Shown: positions 11,435-19,462 of the stretch, piece by piece
Numbering within the stretch: the stretch's first letter is position 1
Layout: each line of letters begins with the position of its first letter
Notes under the pieces: generated by a model
Told to the model about the DNA's origin: nothing
Seen by the model: only the letters and a program-made list of their open reading frames with translations
Databases searched by the model: none
Position numbers and translations under genes: made by a program
Origin: Pseudomonas agarici
GTDB taxonomy: Bacteria; Pseudomonadota; Gammaproteobacteria; Pseudomonadales; Pseudomonadaceae
Direction: 5' to 3'
DNA length: 64,000 nucleotides
NCBI RefSeq assembly: GCF_900109755.1
Contig: NZ_FOAR01000012.1
Span: forward strand, 1 to 64,000

Positions 11435-12901
11435 ATGAAATTCAAGGATCTTCGGGATTTCGTGCGGCAACTTGAGCAGCACGGAGAGTTGAAACGTATC
11501 CAGGTGCCGGTTTCGCCAATCCTGGAAATGACTGAGATTTGCGACCGTACCTTGCGAAAAAAAGGCCCGGCGCTGTTGTTCGAGAAACCCACGGGTTTTG
11601 ATATCCCGGTACTCGGCAACCTGTTCGGCACGCCGGAGCGCGTGGCCCGGGGCATGGGGGCCGATAGCGTCGGCGAGCTGCGGGAAATCGGCAAGCTGCT
11701 GGCGTTTCTCAAGGAGCCCGAGCCGCCCAAGGGGCTGAAGGACGCCTGGTCCAAGCTGCCCATCTTCCGCAAGATCATCGCCATGGCGCCCAAGGTGGTC
11801 AAGGACGCGGTCTGCCAGGAAGTGGTCATCGAAGGCGATGATGTCGACTTGGGCATGCTGCCTGTGCAGCATTGCTGGCCGGGTGATGTCGCGCCGCTGA
11901 TCACCTGGGGCCTGACGGTCACCAAAGGGCCGAACAAGGAGCGTCAGAACCTCGGCATCTATCGCCAGCAGGTGATCGCCCGCAACAAGGTGATCATGCG
12001 CTGGCTCAGTCACCGTGGCGGCGCGCTGGACTATCGTGAGTGGTGCGAAAAGCATCCGGGTCAGCCGTTTCCGGTATCTGTGGCCCTGGGCGCGGATCCG
12101 GCGACCATTCTCGGCGCGGTCACGCCGGTGCCGGACAGCCTGTCCGAGTACGCTTTTGCCGGTCTGCTGCGGGGCAATCGCACCGAATTGGTGAAATGCC
12201 GCGGCAACGACCTGCAGGTCCCGGCCACTGCGGAAATCGTCCTGGAGGGTGTGATTCATCCGGGCGAAATGGCCCCGGAAGGACCCTATGGCGACCACAC
12301 CGGCTACTACAACGAAGTCGACAGCTTCCCGGTGTTCACCGTCGAACGCATCACTCACCGGATCAAGCCGATCTACCACAGCACCTACACTGGGCGGCCC
12401 CCGGATGAGCCGGCCATCCTCGGCGTGGCGCTGAACGAAGTGTTTGTGCCGATCCTGCAGAAGCAGTTCCCGGAAATCACCGACTTCTACTTGCCGCCTG
12501 AAGGCTGTTCGTACCGCATGGCCGTGGTGACCATGAAAAAGTCATATCCGGGTCACGCCAAGCGCGTGATGCTGGGTGTCTGGTCGTTTTTGCGACAGTT
12601 CATGTATACCAAGTTCGTTATTGTCACCGACGACGATATCAATGCCCGTGACTGGAATGACGTGATCTGGGCCATTACCACGCGCATGGACCCCAAGCGC
12701 GACACGGTGCTGATCGACAACACGCCGATCGACTACCTCGACTTCGCTTCGCCGGTTTCTGGGCTGGGTTCGAAGATGGGGCTGGATGCCACTCACAAGT
12801 GGCCTGGCGAAACCACGCGCGAGTGGGGCCGGGTGATCGTCAAGGATGAGGCCGTGACTCGGCGGATCGATGCCATTTGGAATCAGTTGGGAATAGATTG
12901 A
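11435..12901 (+). CDS. ubiD: 4-hydroxy-3-polyprenylbenzoate decarboxylase
   Basis: A 488-residue UbiD-family decarboxylase that removes the carboxyl group of 3-polyprenyl-4-hydroxybenzoate in ubiquinone synthesis, using prenylated FMN made by UbiX. The start [10 protein letters not shown] is the standard UbiD start. The central segments [19 protein letters not shown] and [20 protein letters not shown] belong to the family's active-site core, and the length is normal. The ATG at 11435 matches homologues; upstream in-frame codons are few and have no better binding site. The TGA overlaps the ATG of the next gene by one base, so the two are coupled. Confidence 0.95.
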   Translation: MKFKDLRDFVRQLEQHGELKRIQVPVSPILEMTEICDRTLRKKGPALLFEKPTGFDIPVLGNLFGTPERVARGMGADSVGELREIGKLLAFLKEPEPPKGLKDAWSKLPIFRKIIAMAPKVVKDAVCQEVVIEGDDVDLGMLPVQHCWPGDVAPLITWGLTVTKGPNKERQNLGIYRQQVIARNKVIMRWLSHRGGALDYREWCEKHPGQPFPVSVALGADPATILGAVTPVPDSLSEYAFAGLLRGNRTELVKCRGNDLQVPATAEIVLEGVIHPGEMAPEGPYGDHTGYYNEVDSFPVFTVERITHRIKPIYHSTYTGRPPDEPAILGVALNEVFVPILQKQFPEITDFYLPPEGCSYRMAVVTMKKSYPGHAKRVMLGVWSFLRQFMYTKFVIVTDDDINARDWNDVIWAITTRMDPKRDTVLIDNTPIDYLDFASPVSGLGSKMGLDATHKWPGETTREWGRVIVKDEAVTRRIDAIWNQLGID

Positions 12902-13869
12902 TGCGTGTGACCTTGCAGCCCTGCGGAGCGGTGCTTGAGATACGGCCCGGCGAACGAATTCTCGATGGCGCCCGGCGATTGGGCTACGACTGTCCGCAAA
13001 GCTGTCGCAATGGCAACTGCCATGTCTGCGCCGCGTTGCTGGTGGAAGGGCGGATCGAGCAGGCGGGCAATGTGCTTGACCATGGCGAGTTCTACACCTG
13101 TATTGCCGAACCTCTTGAGGATTGCAGGGTGCTCTGGGATGGTGTTCTCGCCCAGGGCGAGCTGCCGGTGCGTCGCTTGGCGTGTCAGTTGATCGAGTGT
13201 GCTCACGTTGGCAGCGATGTCTGGCGGGTTCGCCTGCGGGCACCGGCGGGCAAGCCGCCGCGTTATCACGCTGGGCAGTACCTGATGATCGAGCGCGACA
13301 ACGGTGAGAAATCGGCGTTTTCCCTGGCCTCGGCGCCCCATGCCGGGCGCGATCTGGAGCTGCATGTGTTGGTGCGCGAAACCAGTGCGCGAAGCCTGAT
13401 CGAGCAATTGCAGCGCAACGGGATGGCACGGGTCGAGTTGCCGTTCGGCGATGCCCACCTGGCGGAGTTGCCGGACGGCCCGCTGGTGCTGATCGCTGCG
13501 AGCACGGGCATGGCGCAGATGCACGGCTTGATCGAGCACTGCCGCTCCACGGGCTTCCAGCATCCGGTGCATCTGTACTGGGGCGTGCGCCGGCCCGAAG
13601 ACTTCTACGAACTGGAGCGCTGGGAAGAGTGGAAGACGCTGCCCAACCTGTTCCTGCACAAGGTGGTCAGTGATCCGTGCGGCTGGGACGGTCGGTGCGG
13701 GATGTTGCACGAGGCCGTCTGTGAGGATATCGCCGACCTGTCGGGCGTGCACGTCTATGCCGGTGGTTCACCGGCGATGATTTATGCGACGCTGGACGCT
13801 CTGGTCGAGGCGGGAATGGATGCGCACCAGATGCGCGCCGACGTGTTTGCTTACGCTCCCAGGCCCTGA
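12901..13869 (+). CDS. 2Fe-2S/FAD NAD(P)H oxidoreductase (Fre/CDP-glucoseen reductase-like)
   Basis: A 322-residue flavoprotein electron carrier. A plant-type ferredoxin domain occupies about residues 1-90, with cysteines in DCPQSCRNGNCHVC and a fourth in TCIAEPL. A ferredoxin-reductase module follows, with the FAD-binding ARYHAGQYLM-like region (YHAGQYLMIE), SFSLAS-type segment FSLASAP, and an NAD(P)-binding stretch around VLIAASTGMAQMHG. It starts within the ubiD stop codon (TGATG), as flavin reductase genes often follow ubiD. It may supply reduced flavin for UbiX/UbiD or serve another oxygenase; which partner it has is inference. Confidence 0.85.
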   Translation: MRVTLQPCGAVLEIRPGERILDGARRLGYDCPQSCRNGNCHVCAALLVEGRIEQAGNVLDHGEFYTCIAEPLEDCRVLWDGVLAQGELPVRRLACQLIECAHVGSDVWRVRLRAPAGKPPRYHAGQYLMIERDNGEKSAFSLASAPHAGRDLELHVLVRETSARSLIEQLQRNGMARVELPFGDAHLAELPDGPLVLIAASTGMAQMHGLIEHCRSTGFQHPVHLYWGVRRPEDFYELERWEEWKTLPNLFLHKVVSDPCGWDGRCGMLHEAVCEDIADLSGVHVYAGGSPAMIYATLDALVEAGMDAHQMRADVFAYAPRP

Positions 13870-13965
13870 ATACGCCGGGCAGTCAGGCAGAGCATCTGCC
13901 GAGCGGCTTGTCGGAGCGGCGCCTCGCCCCTCGTCACGGTCATCCTCAGGCGCGCCGCAGATTCT

Positions 13966-14448
13966 TCAGAACCGCACACCCGTGGTGATCATCGCCGCAT
14001 TCAAGCCCAGGAACACCAGTTCAGTGGCCAGCGGCCCGTAATGGGCACCGACCGAGGGAATGATCACCGGCGCCACGCCCAAGCGATTCAACGGAATCTT
14101 GTCGCGATACTCGCCACGATATCCTTGCAGCAGCCCTCCCGTCACCTTCGCATACAGCGGAAAACGCGAGCTGTCGTAACGCTGGCCGATATAGCCATAG
14201 TACGACCGCTGGCTGAACGAGTTACGAAAGGTCGCCGCGCCATACATCCGTCCGGAGGTTTCATGATGCTCCAGGCCGATCAGGTCCTGGCGATTGTTGT
14301 GCTCGGGATCTGGCGAGTAGTGCCGGGTGTACAGGCTGGTCTGGGCGTACCAGAAGCCTTTTTCCTGGGGTGCCTGCTGTGCGGCGTGCGCTATACCGGT
14401 CGATCCCAGTAGTAGGGCGAGAGCCGTAATGATAGTCGATGTGTTCAT
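13966..14448 (-). CDS. Small outer-membrane beta-barrel, PagP-like lipid A palmitoyltransferase candidate
   Basis: A 160-residue exported protein. Residues 1-22 form a signal peptide ending at IAHA|AQ. The mature part alternates polar and hydrophobic residues and ends in phenylalanine (TTGVRF), as outer-membrane barrels do. The C-terminal half follows the E. coli PagP pattern as I remember it: a FRNSF segment where PagP has FKDSW, GGLLQGYRGEY where it has the glycine-rich strand, and PSVGAHYGP where it has ASVGYGP. P. aeruginosa is reported to have a divergent PagP, so a lipid A palmitoyl- or acyltransferase is plausible, but the aspartate is replaced by asparagine. The ATG at 14448 follows AAAGG; an ATG at 14469 is less well placed. 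Confidence 0.6.
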   Translation of the reverse strand: MNTSTIITALALLLGSTGIAHAAQQAPQEKGFWYAQTSLYTRHYSPDPEHNNRQDLIGLEHHETSGRMYGAATFRNSFSQRSYYGYIGQRYDSSRFPLYAKVTGGLLQGYRGEYRDKIPLNRLGVAPVIIPSVGAHYGPLATELVFLGLNAAMITTGVRF

Positions 14449-14907
14449 GAGGGTTAGCCTTTCGTGCACGGCAATTAAAGAGGTGGCCGTTATACGAAGC
14501 TAGACACTGGGTTGTCAGGCTCTGGAATCTGAAAGGGACGTAGGGATTTTTACCAATTCTGCGTTTAGCGTATATATATGCTATTCAGATATTTATTTTA
14601 TTTGTTTCATGTTATTAAACTATATATCGTTGGACTATCGGCTATTGATCTGCCAATCAGCATCACAATGATCGATTCCGTTCCCTATATGGATCCATTG
14701 TGCCGGGCTACAGCCACAACCACCGTTCTGGCGGACCAGCTACCAGGCCGATGCAATCGACAACCAGTAGCCGGAACTCAGTGCCTACGCCAACCGGCTG
14801 GCGATATGAGCTATGGCACTTATTCGCCGTACAGTTACAGCGATGTGTTCTATTACAGGTAAAGTGACTTACAACTGGTAACTATTCAGGAGCCCCTCCG
14901 ATTCGTT
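14449..14907. other. Non-coding stretch with AT-rich block
   Basis: This 459-base gap has no supported gene. About 14560-14670 is unusually AT-rich for this chromosome (runs such as GCGTATATATATGC and TTTATTTTATTTG). A 94-codon plus-strand frame at 14578-14862 exists only because of it and reads as low-complexity sequence without a ribosome binding site. The part after 14690 may be a decayed gene, since short protein-like pieces occur in different frames, but I cannot name it. Confidence 0.3.
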
Positions 14908-15555
14908 ATGGCTGCCCTAGATCCTGCGTTGTTGAGTTTGACCTATCCGCCGTGCCTTGAGCTGGGGGCGCAGCTGACCCACGAACAATTGCTCAGCTCG
15001 ATGCAAGCCACCATGGCCCGACACAAGGGCGGACCGGTCTGGCTGTTCGCCTATGGTTCGCTGATCTGGCGCCCGGAGTGTTCGGCGACGGAGCGAGTGC
15101 GCGCACGGATACACGGTTATCACCGTGGCCTGTACCTGTGGTCGCACGAGCATCGCGGTACGCCGGAGTTGCCGGGGCTGGTGTTCGGGCTGGATCGCGG
15201 CGGCTCCTGTAGTGGCTTTGCCTATCGGCTGTCGGAGGAGCAATTGGAGGCATCGCTCTATGCCTTGTGGCAGCGGGAGATGCCCGTGCCTTCCTATCGT
15301 CCGCACTGGCTCAATTGCCGGTTGGAAAATGGCCAGGTGGTCCAGGCGTTGGGCTTTGTGTTGGAACGGCACCTGCCCAGCTATGCCGGCAACCTCCCCG
15401 ACAGTGTGCTGACCCAGGTGCTACAGAGTGCCTGCGGGCGCTACGGCAGCACTCGTGACTATGTCGAGCAGACCGCTAGCGCCTTGCGCAGTCACGCCAT
15501 GCCGGATCGTAATCTGGAAGCGCGGCTCAAGCGCTGCCGGTCAGGCGCGCTTTAG
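14908..15555 (+). CDS. ChaC-type gamma-glutamylcyclotransferase
   Basis: A 215-residue cytoplasmic enzyme of the ChaC branch, which cleaves glutathione to 5-oxoproline and Cys-Gly. The family signature VWLFAYGSLIWRPE lies near residue 45, and the glutamate-containing loop follows (WQREMPVPSYRPHWL is in the region where the catalytic glutamate of ChaC proteins occurs). The usual strand G-Y-H-R-G-L pattern appears as HGYHRGLYLWS. The start at 14908 follows AGGAG at a rather long spacing of about 15 bases, so an internal start is possible. It stands alone between two non-coding gaps. gshA, which makes the glutathione precursor, lies 22 kb further on. Confidence 0.9.
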   Translation: MAALDPALLSLTYPPCLELGAQLTHEQLLSSMQATMARHKGGPVWLFAYGSLIWRPECSATERVRARIHGYHRGLYLWSHEHRGTPELPGLVFGLDRGGSCSGFAYRLSEEQLEASLYALWQREMPVPSYRPHWLNCRLENGQVVQALGFVLERHLPSYAGNLPDSVLTQVLQSACGRYGSTRDYVEQTASALRSHAMPDRNLEARLKRCRSGAL

Positions 15556-15672
15556 GCACGACGTTACCGCCGTTCCAGCCGAAATGGTCAGCGGTATGGC
15601 CAGCGGTGGCTTAGCGAGCTCCCGTCCCGGCGTTTCGGCAGCGCCGAAGGCGTTGCACAGTACGGCTTTCAT
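15541..15672 (-). pseudogene. Remnant of a quinone oxidoreductase (5' end only)
   Basis: A minus-strand frame begins MKAVLCNAFGAAE, which matches the typical start of NADPH:quinone oxidoreductases of the zinc-type alcohol dehydrogenase family, but runs only 43 codons and then stops inside the end of chaC. No other part of the enzyme is present. As I recall, PAO1 has a full oxidoreductase gene at the matching place next to the FliL-like gene. I infer a deletion; a small unrelated peptide is the alternative. Confidence 0.35.
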
Positions 15673-15865
15673 TGGACTATTTCTTTGGCAGTGATGGCCG
15701 ATAAGTGTAGGTGTGTGACTCAATGGGTCAACGAGCATGCCCTGGCCTGATAGTCGGTTATAAGCGTTGTGCCTGGGTTCGACGGCGGGGATCTCAGGTA
15801 TCCGACTTGAGCTAACCAGCTAACCGTATAGGCCACTAGGCCGCAAACCAGTTAAGGAGCGAATT
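15556..15865. other. Intergenic gap chaC to fliL-like
   Basis: Apart from the minus-strand oxidoreductase remnant, nothing coding is visible. The right part must carry the promoter of the FliL-like gene, which has a strong binding site AAGGAG at 15854-15859. Confidence 0.35.
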
Positions 15866-16279
15866 GTGAACAGGTGGATTATGTTGATGTTGGCCTTGTC
15901 GCTACCGATGGCGGCAATGGCGCAAGAGGCCAAGGAGGGTGAGGCGGCTGTCCCCAAGGTCAGCTATATCAGCCTGACGCCACCGTTTGTCGGCAACTAT
16001 GGCTTGGACGGTAGCCCCAAGCTCAAGGTCTATAAGGCCGATGTTGCCTTGCGTGTGACCGGTGACGCCGCGGCTCAGGCGGTCAAGGCCAATGAGCCGT
16101 TGATCCGTAACCAGTTGGTGGCGCTGTTTGCCCAGCAGAGCGTGGAGTCGATGATCAATGTCGACGCCAAGGAAAAGATGCGTCAGGAGGCCCTAAAGCA
16201 GGTCCAGCAGGTGCTGAGCGACGAGACCGGTAAACCGCAGGTGGAAGATCTGTTGTTCAATAACCTGATCGTGCAGTAA
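15866..16279 (+). CDS. FliL-like protein outside a flagellar cluster
   Basis: A 137-residue protein with a signal peptide (MNRWIMLMLALSLPMAAMAQ) and a mature part of the FliL type: the YISLTPPFVGNYG strand, a central VALRVTGDAAAQAV strand and a helix ending EDLLFNNLIVQ, which matches the usual FliL C-terminal pattern. True FliL is a single-pass protein at the flagellar stator; this paralogue lacks a clear retained anchor and sits far from flagellar genes, so its role is open. The GTG at 15866 has AAGGAG six bases upstream, which decides the start. Similar proteins are found at this place in other pseudomonads. Confidence 0.75.
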   Translation: MNRWIMLMLALSLPMAAMAQEAKEGEAAVPKVSYISLTPPFVGNYGLDGSPKLKVYKADVALRVTGDAAAQAVKANEPLIRNQLVALFAQQSVESMINVDAKEKMRQEALKQVQQVLSDETGKPQVEDLLFNNLIVQ

Positions 16280-16357
16280 TCCGAAACCGGTAGTGCCTGG
16301 TCCTGCCCCGTCGCGGGCTTGCCGGAATGCCGCAAAGCCGCGAAAAGGCCAGCCGAT

Positions 16358-16807
16358 TCAACGCAAGGCCAGGATGGCTGCCCATTGCTCCGGTGTGACC
16401 GGCATCACCGACAGCCGACTGCCTTTGTGGACCAACGGCATCTGCTCAAGTGCCGCCTGCTGTTTCAGATAGCTGAGACTGAGCACTTTGGCGAAGGTCT
16501 CCACATGGCCGACCTGTAGCGCGCTCCAAGGATTTTTCTCGGCGGTGGCTTTCGGGTCGTGATAATGGCTTTGCCGATCCAGCGCTGTCGGGTCCGGGTA
16601 GGCCGCCTCGACGATTCTGCCGATGCCGGCGATCCCCGGTTCCGGACAACTGGAGTGATAGAAGAAGAATGGGTCGCCGACCGCCATCGCCCGCATGAAA
16701 TTGCGCGCCTGATAGTTGCGCACGCCGTCCCAGCGGGTCTCGCCGAGTTTGGCCAATCCTTCGATGGAGAGTTCGTCCGGCTCGGATTTCATCAGCCAAT
16801 AGGCCAT
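16358..16807 (-). CDS. EVE domain protein
   Basis: A 149-residue cytoplasmic protein made of one EVE domain (PUA-like). The family start MAYWLMKSEPDELSIE and the WDGVRNYQARNFMR segment are clear. EVE domains bind modified bases in DNA or RNA in eukaryotic YTH relatives and in some restriction-like systems; the standalone form next to fau/zapA is widespread in proteobacteria and of unproved function. The ATG at 16807 matches homologues and has AGGAG just before it; the frame stays open upstream without protein character. No restriction or defence genes are adjacent, which argues for a housekeeping role. Confidence 0.88.
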   Translation of the reverse strand: MAYWLMKSEPDELSIEGLAKLGETRWDGVRNYQARNFMRAMAVGDPFFFYHSSCPEPGIAGIGRIVEAAYPDPTALDRQSHYHDPKATAEKNPWSALQVGHVETFAKVLSLSYLKQQAALEQMPLVHKGSRLSVMPVTPEQWAAILALR

Positions 16808-16992
16808 GATTTTACTCCTTGGGTAGTTTGTTGAGCAGTTTCTTGCACAAACCGACAGTCGGTTGACGTCAGTGTTTGCGTAGTGGTTCACGTTATCGCA
16901 AAATAGCGGGATTTTAAGCTTGACGCTGCTGCACGGCCTATAACAAGAAACCGCTGCTGTCATCGTATGTCATTTGCCTAGGGGGGCAATCG

Positions 16993-17151
16993 ATGAAACG
17001 CAAACCGGATTTACTATGGATTTTGGTTATTTTGTTCGGTTTGGGCGTGGTAACTACGGGTTACGCACAAGGCCTGTGGTCCAGTAAGAAAGACGCTCCG
17101 GTTGAAATCCTCCAGCACCAGCCTCAGCAGTCGACCCTGTTCAAGCGCTGA
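16993..17151 (+). CDS. Small single-pass membrane protein (52 aa)
   Basis: A 52-residue protein, MKRKPDLLWILVILFG at the start, with a basic N terminus, one hydrophobic helix (about residues 8-25, ending VVTTGYAQ) and a hydrophilic tail rich in Gln and Lys ending STLFKR. The helix may be a membrane anchor or an uncleaved or cleaved signal (site after YAQ). The codon pattern fits the neighbouring genes and the frame sits cleanly between the EVE gene and fau with no overlap. I do not recognise a family and infer nothing about its function. Confidence 0.6.
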   Translation: MKRKPDLLWILVILFGLGVVTTGYAQGLWSSKKDAPVEILQHQPQQSTLFKR

Positions 17152-17201
17152 TCCCGCCCAAGGCCGTTGCCCTCTTCAGTGATGCCTGTACAGTGCCTCG
17201 C

Positions 17202-17807
17202 TTATTGCGCGATGTACCAGGCACTGTCGCTGACCGTTCCCTGCAATGGCACGTCCCAGGTGGCTTGGTGCAGCTTCTCGACTTTCTGGCATTCATGGGC
17301 CAGCCCTAGCAGTATCGGCTTGCGCCAGCTCCGGCGGCGGGACTGGTAGGACAGGCTGCGGTCGTAAAAACCGCCGCCCATGCCCAACCGTCCACCCAAC
17401 GCATCGAAACCTACCAGTGGCAACAATACCAGGTCGAGCGCCCAGACCTTGCGCTGCGCTGCCGGATTGATCCGTGGCTCAAGGATGCGGAAGCGGTTGG
17501 GGTGGAGCTTCTCGCCTGGGCGAATCCGCTGGAACACCATCTTGGTCCGTGGCCAGGCACTCAGCACCGGCAGATAGGTGTGCTTGCCGCGCCGCTGAGC
17601 CTCACGCAGCAGCAGGCGCGGATCGATTTCACCGTCGCAGGGCAGGTACAGGGAGAGGTGGCGGGCGCGGCGAAACAGCGGGTGTTGCGCCAGTTGTCGA
17701 TACAGGCCGCGCGCGGCCTGGCGTTGTTCGCCGGGCGTGAGGGCGCGGCGGGCCTTGCGTAGCAGCCGTCGAAGTTGCGGTCGGGAAAGCGGCGCAGGTT
17801 CGCTCAT
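17202..17807 (-). CDS. fau: 5-formyltetrahydrofolate cyclo-ligase
   Basis: A 201-residue enzyme that converts 5-formyl-THF to 5,10-methenyl-THF with ATP. The family features are the basic ATP-binding start region (RPQLRRLLRKARRAL), the substrate loop LYLPCDGEID, and the C-terminal signature GGRLGMGGGFYDRSL. It is transcribed in the same direction as zapA and the 6S RNA, in the conserved order zapA-ssrS-fau known from E. coli, where the RNA and ygfA/fau share a transcript. Cotranscription with ssrS is likely here because only about 80 bases separate them. Confidence 0.93.
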   Translation of the reverse strand: MSEPAPLSRPQLRRLLRKARRALTPGEQRQAARGLYRQLAQHPLFRRARHLSLYLPCDGEIDPRLLLREAQRRGKHTYLPVLSAWPRTKMVFQRIRPGEKLHPNRFRILEPRINPAAQRKVWALDLVLLPLVGFDALGGRLGMGGGFYDRSLSYQSRRRSWRKPILLGLAHECQKVEKLHQATWDVPLQGTVSDSAWYIAQ

Positions 17808-17888
17808 GGGATCGGGCTGTCGGCAATCCAGGACGGCGGCTCATGAAAGACCAATGCCGGTGCGATGTCCGGCATTGGGCGATAATTC

Positions 17889-18067
17889 AGGCTCCCCGAC
17901 GTAGCGCTGTCGGCTTAGCCCTTGAACCCGAAAGTTCAAGGTGGAAGTTACAGTAGACCTTAAGGCTTTCCGTCTAGCGGACATGCACACCGGCCCAACG
18001 TGTAACACCCAGGGTAGTGCGAATCGGCTCAGGGACATCACCAACTGGCAAGTACTCCAGGGAGTGA
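17889..18067 (-). ncRNA. ssrS: 6S RNA
   Basis: Between zapA and fau, on their strand, the sequence matches Pseudomonas 6S RNA as I remember it. The 5' part has the segment ending GTCCCTGAGCCGAT, the centre has GCATGTCCGCTAGACGG, followed by AAGCCTTAAGGTCTACTG, and the 3' part has CCTTGAACTTTCGGGTTCAA, and the end regions CTCCCTGGAGT and CGGGGAGCC lie in the closing stem. 6S RNA mimics an open promoter and sequesters sigma-70 RNA polymerase in stationary phase. Ends are estimated to within about 10 bases from the closing stem. Genomic position agrees with the conserved zapA-ssrS-fau order. Confidence 0.9.
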
Positions 18068-18097
18068 TGCCAGTATACCTGAAAGTGGCTGTGGGAA

Positions 18098-18415
18098 TCA
18101 GCCTTTGCCGGCATCCGAATCGGAAGACAGCACCAGATCCACCCGATCCAGCAGGTCGCGTACCTGTTCGCGCGTCGAGCCAGTGGCCTGCACGTCAGGG
18201 CGTTCCTGCTTGTGCAGTAGGTCATGGGTAATGTTCAGCGCGGCCATCACGGCGATGCGATCGGCCCCGATGACTTTGCCGCTGCCGCGGATTTCGCGCA
18301 TCTTGCCGTCCAGGTAGTGGGCGGCGCTGACCAGGTTGCTGCGTTCTTCCTGGGGGCAGATGATCGAATACTCTTTGTCGAGGATCTGCACGGTAACGTT
18401 ATTGCTTGAACTCAT
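18098..18415 (-). CDS. zapA: Cell division protein ZapA
   Basis: A 105-residue cytoplasmic protein that cross-links FtsZ filaments. It has the globular N-terminal part VTVQILDKEYSIICP, the RSNLVSAAHYLDGKMREIR helix and a C-terminal coiled coil around MAALNITHDLL and DLLDRVD. The gene is four bases overlapped (ATGA) by the end of the preceding ZapB-like gene, so the two are translated as a pair. 6S RNA follows directly. Confidence 0.93.
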   Translation of the reverse strand: MSSSNNVTVQILDKEYSIICPQEERSNLVSAAHYLDGKMREIRGSGKVIGADRIAVMAALNITHDLLHKQERPDVQATGSTREQVRDLLDRVDLVLSSDSDAGKG

Positions 18416-18621
18416 GAGTCTTGCTCCAGGGCCTTGAGGCGCGAAATCATCGATTCGACCTTACGCCGGGCGATTTCGTTCTTTTCAATAAGGTGTGCGC
18501 GCTCCTCGCGCCAGGTTTTTTCCTGAGCTAGTAGGAGTCCGTTTTGGCTTTTAAGTTGCTCGACCCGGTTAATCAGCAGTTCGAGTCTGGCCATCAGCGC
18601 GTGCAGGTCGGTGTCTTCCAT
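18412..18621 (-). CDS. ZapB-like coiled-coil protein (TIGR02449 type)
   Basis: A 69-residue protein that is almost entirely a heptad-repeat helix (LMARLELLINRVEQLKSQN and so on), as in the small ZapB-like TIGR02449 family. In enterobacteria ZapB binds ZapA and links the Z ring to the chromosome terminus. Here the ATGA overlap with zapA supports a joint role in division, by inference. Length and charge are typical of the family. Confidence 0.8.
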   Translation of the reverse strand: MEDTDLHALMARLELLINRVEQLKSQNGLLLAQEKTWREERAHLIEKNEIARRKVESMISRLKALEQDS

Positions 18622-18671
18622 TCGTTAATCTACTTTGGTGTGCACTGAATATGACTGATGAGCAGCAGGTT

Positions 18672-18753
18672 TTGTACGAAAACCGCTTGCGCAACGATCA
18701 TGCCGCGTTAAAAACAGGCTCGCCTGATCGCTGCTCGGCGAGTTTTCGTACAA
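18672..18753. repeat. 12-bp perfect inverted repeat, widely spaced
   Basis: TTGTACGAAAAC at 18672-18683 and GTTTTCGTACAA at 18742-18753 are exact reverse complements with 58 bases between. The gap between the ZapB-like gene and ygfB holds no other gene. The pair could be a stem-loop RNA, ends of a very small mobile element, or two sites for one protein. Confidence 0.55.
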
Positions 18754-18881
18754 CCCCTGGCGCCTGGCAAGAGCGGCGCTTGGCAAACGAGTTGTCCGCC
18801 TTGATGGTCTTGGCGTGTCCCCGAATGCTAGGATACAAGGCCTTCATTCTAGACATTGCGCCGTTCGGCGCCTAGCCGCCC

Positions 18882-19436
18882 ATGCCTACTCAGAATTCCC
18901 CGTACAACGCCTTTGCCACCCTGCTGAACACCAGCGGTCATCCGGTCTCGCCTGCCGAACTGCACGGGCTATTGCTCGGTCGCAGCTGTGCCGGTGCTGG
19001 CTTTGAAGCCGACAGTTGGCTGGTGGATGCCGCCGAACTGCTCGAAGGCGAACCGCAGGACAACGTGCGCAATGCCCTGATCGGCTTGCAGGAGATGGTC
19101 AAGGGTGAGCTTACCAGTGACGACATGACCGTTGTCCTGCTGCTGCCGAGCGATGATGCGCCGTTGACCGAGCGGGCGATTGCCCTGGGTCAATGGTGTC
19201 AGGGTTTCCTCGCCGGTTTCGGCCTGACCTACCGCGCCAACGCCCTGAGCATCGAGGCCACTGAGGTGCTGCAGGACCTCGCTGCCATTGCGCAGGTCCA
19301 GGACGCGCTGGAAGAGTCCGACGACGGCGAGAACGATTACATGGAGGTCATGGAATACCTGCGTGTCGCACCGTTGCTGCTGTTCACTGAGGTCAACAAA
19401 TCGATTGAACCGGCTGCCAAGCCTTCGTTGCACTAA
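18882..19436 (+). CDS. ygfB: YgfB/UPF0149 (YecA) family protein
   Basis: A 184-residue acidic protein of the UPF0149 family, recognised by the N-terminal [21 protein letters not shown] region ([19 protein letters not shown]) and the [11 protein letters not shown] segment in the middle, and by its place directly before pepP, ubiH and ubiI. In P. aeruginosa YgfB is reported to influence ampDh3 and beta-lactam resistance; whether this holds here is inference. pepP starts 26 bases downstream, so ygfB probably leads the operon. No clear ribosome binding site precedes the start. Confidence 0.88.
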   Translation: MPTQNSPYNAFATLLNTSGHPVSPAELHGLLLGRSCAGAGFEADSWLVDAAELLEGEPQDNVRNALIGLQEMVKGELTSDDMTVVLLLPSDDAPLTERAIALGQWCQGFLAGFGLTYRANALSIEATEVLQDLAAIAQVQDALEESDDGENDYMEVMEYLRVAPLLLFTEVNKSIEPAAKPSLH

Positions 19437-19462
19437 GCCAGGACAGGGAGCTCCTTCTGCCC

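Noticed and set aside
14578..14862. 94-codon frame in the AT-rich block
   Set aside because: No ribosome binding site, composition changes abruptly along it, and no recognisable domain.
17889..18067. Plus-strand frames over the 6S RNA
   Set aside because: Open frames there are short and the conserved RNA motifs on the minus strand explain the sequence better.
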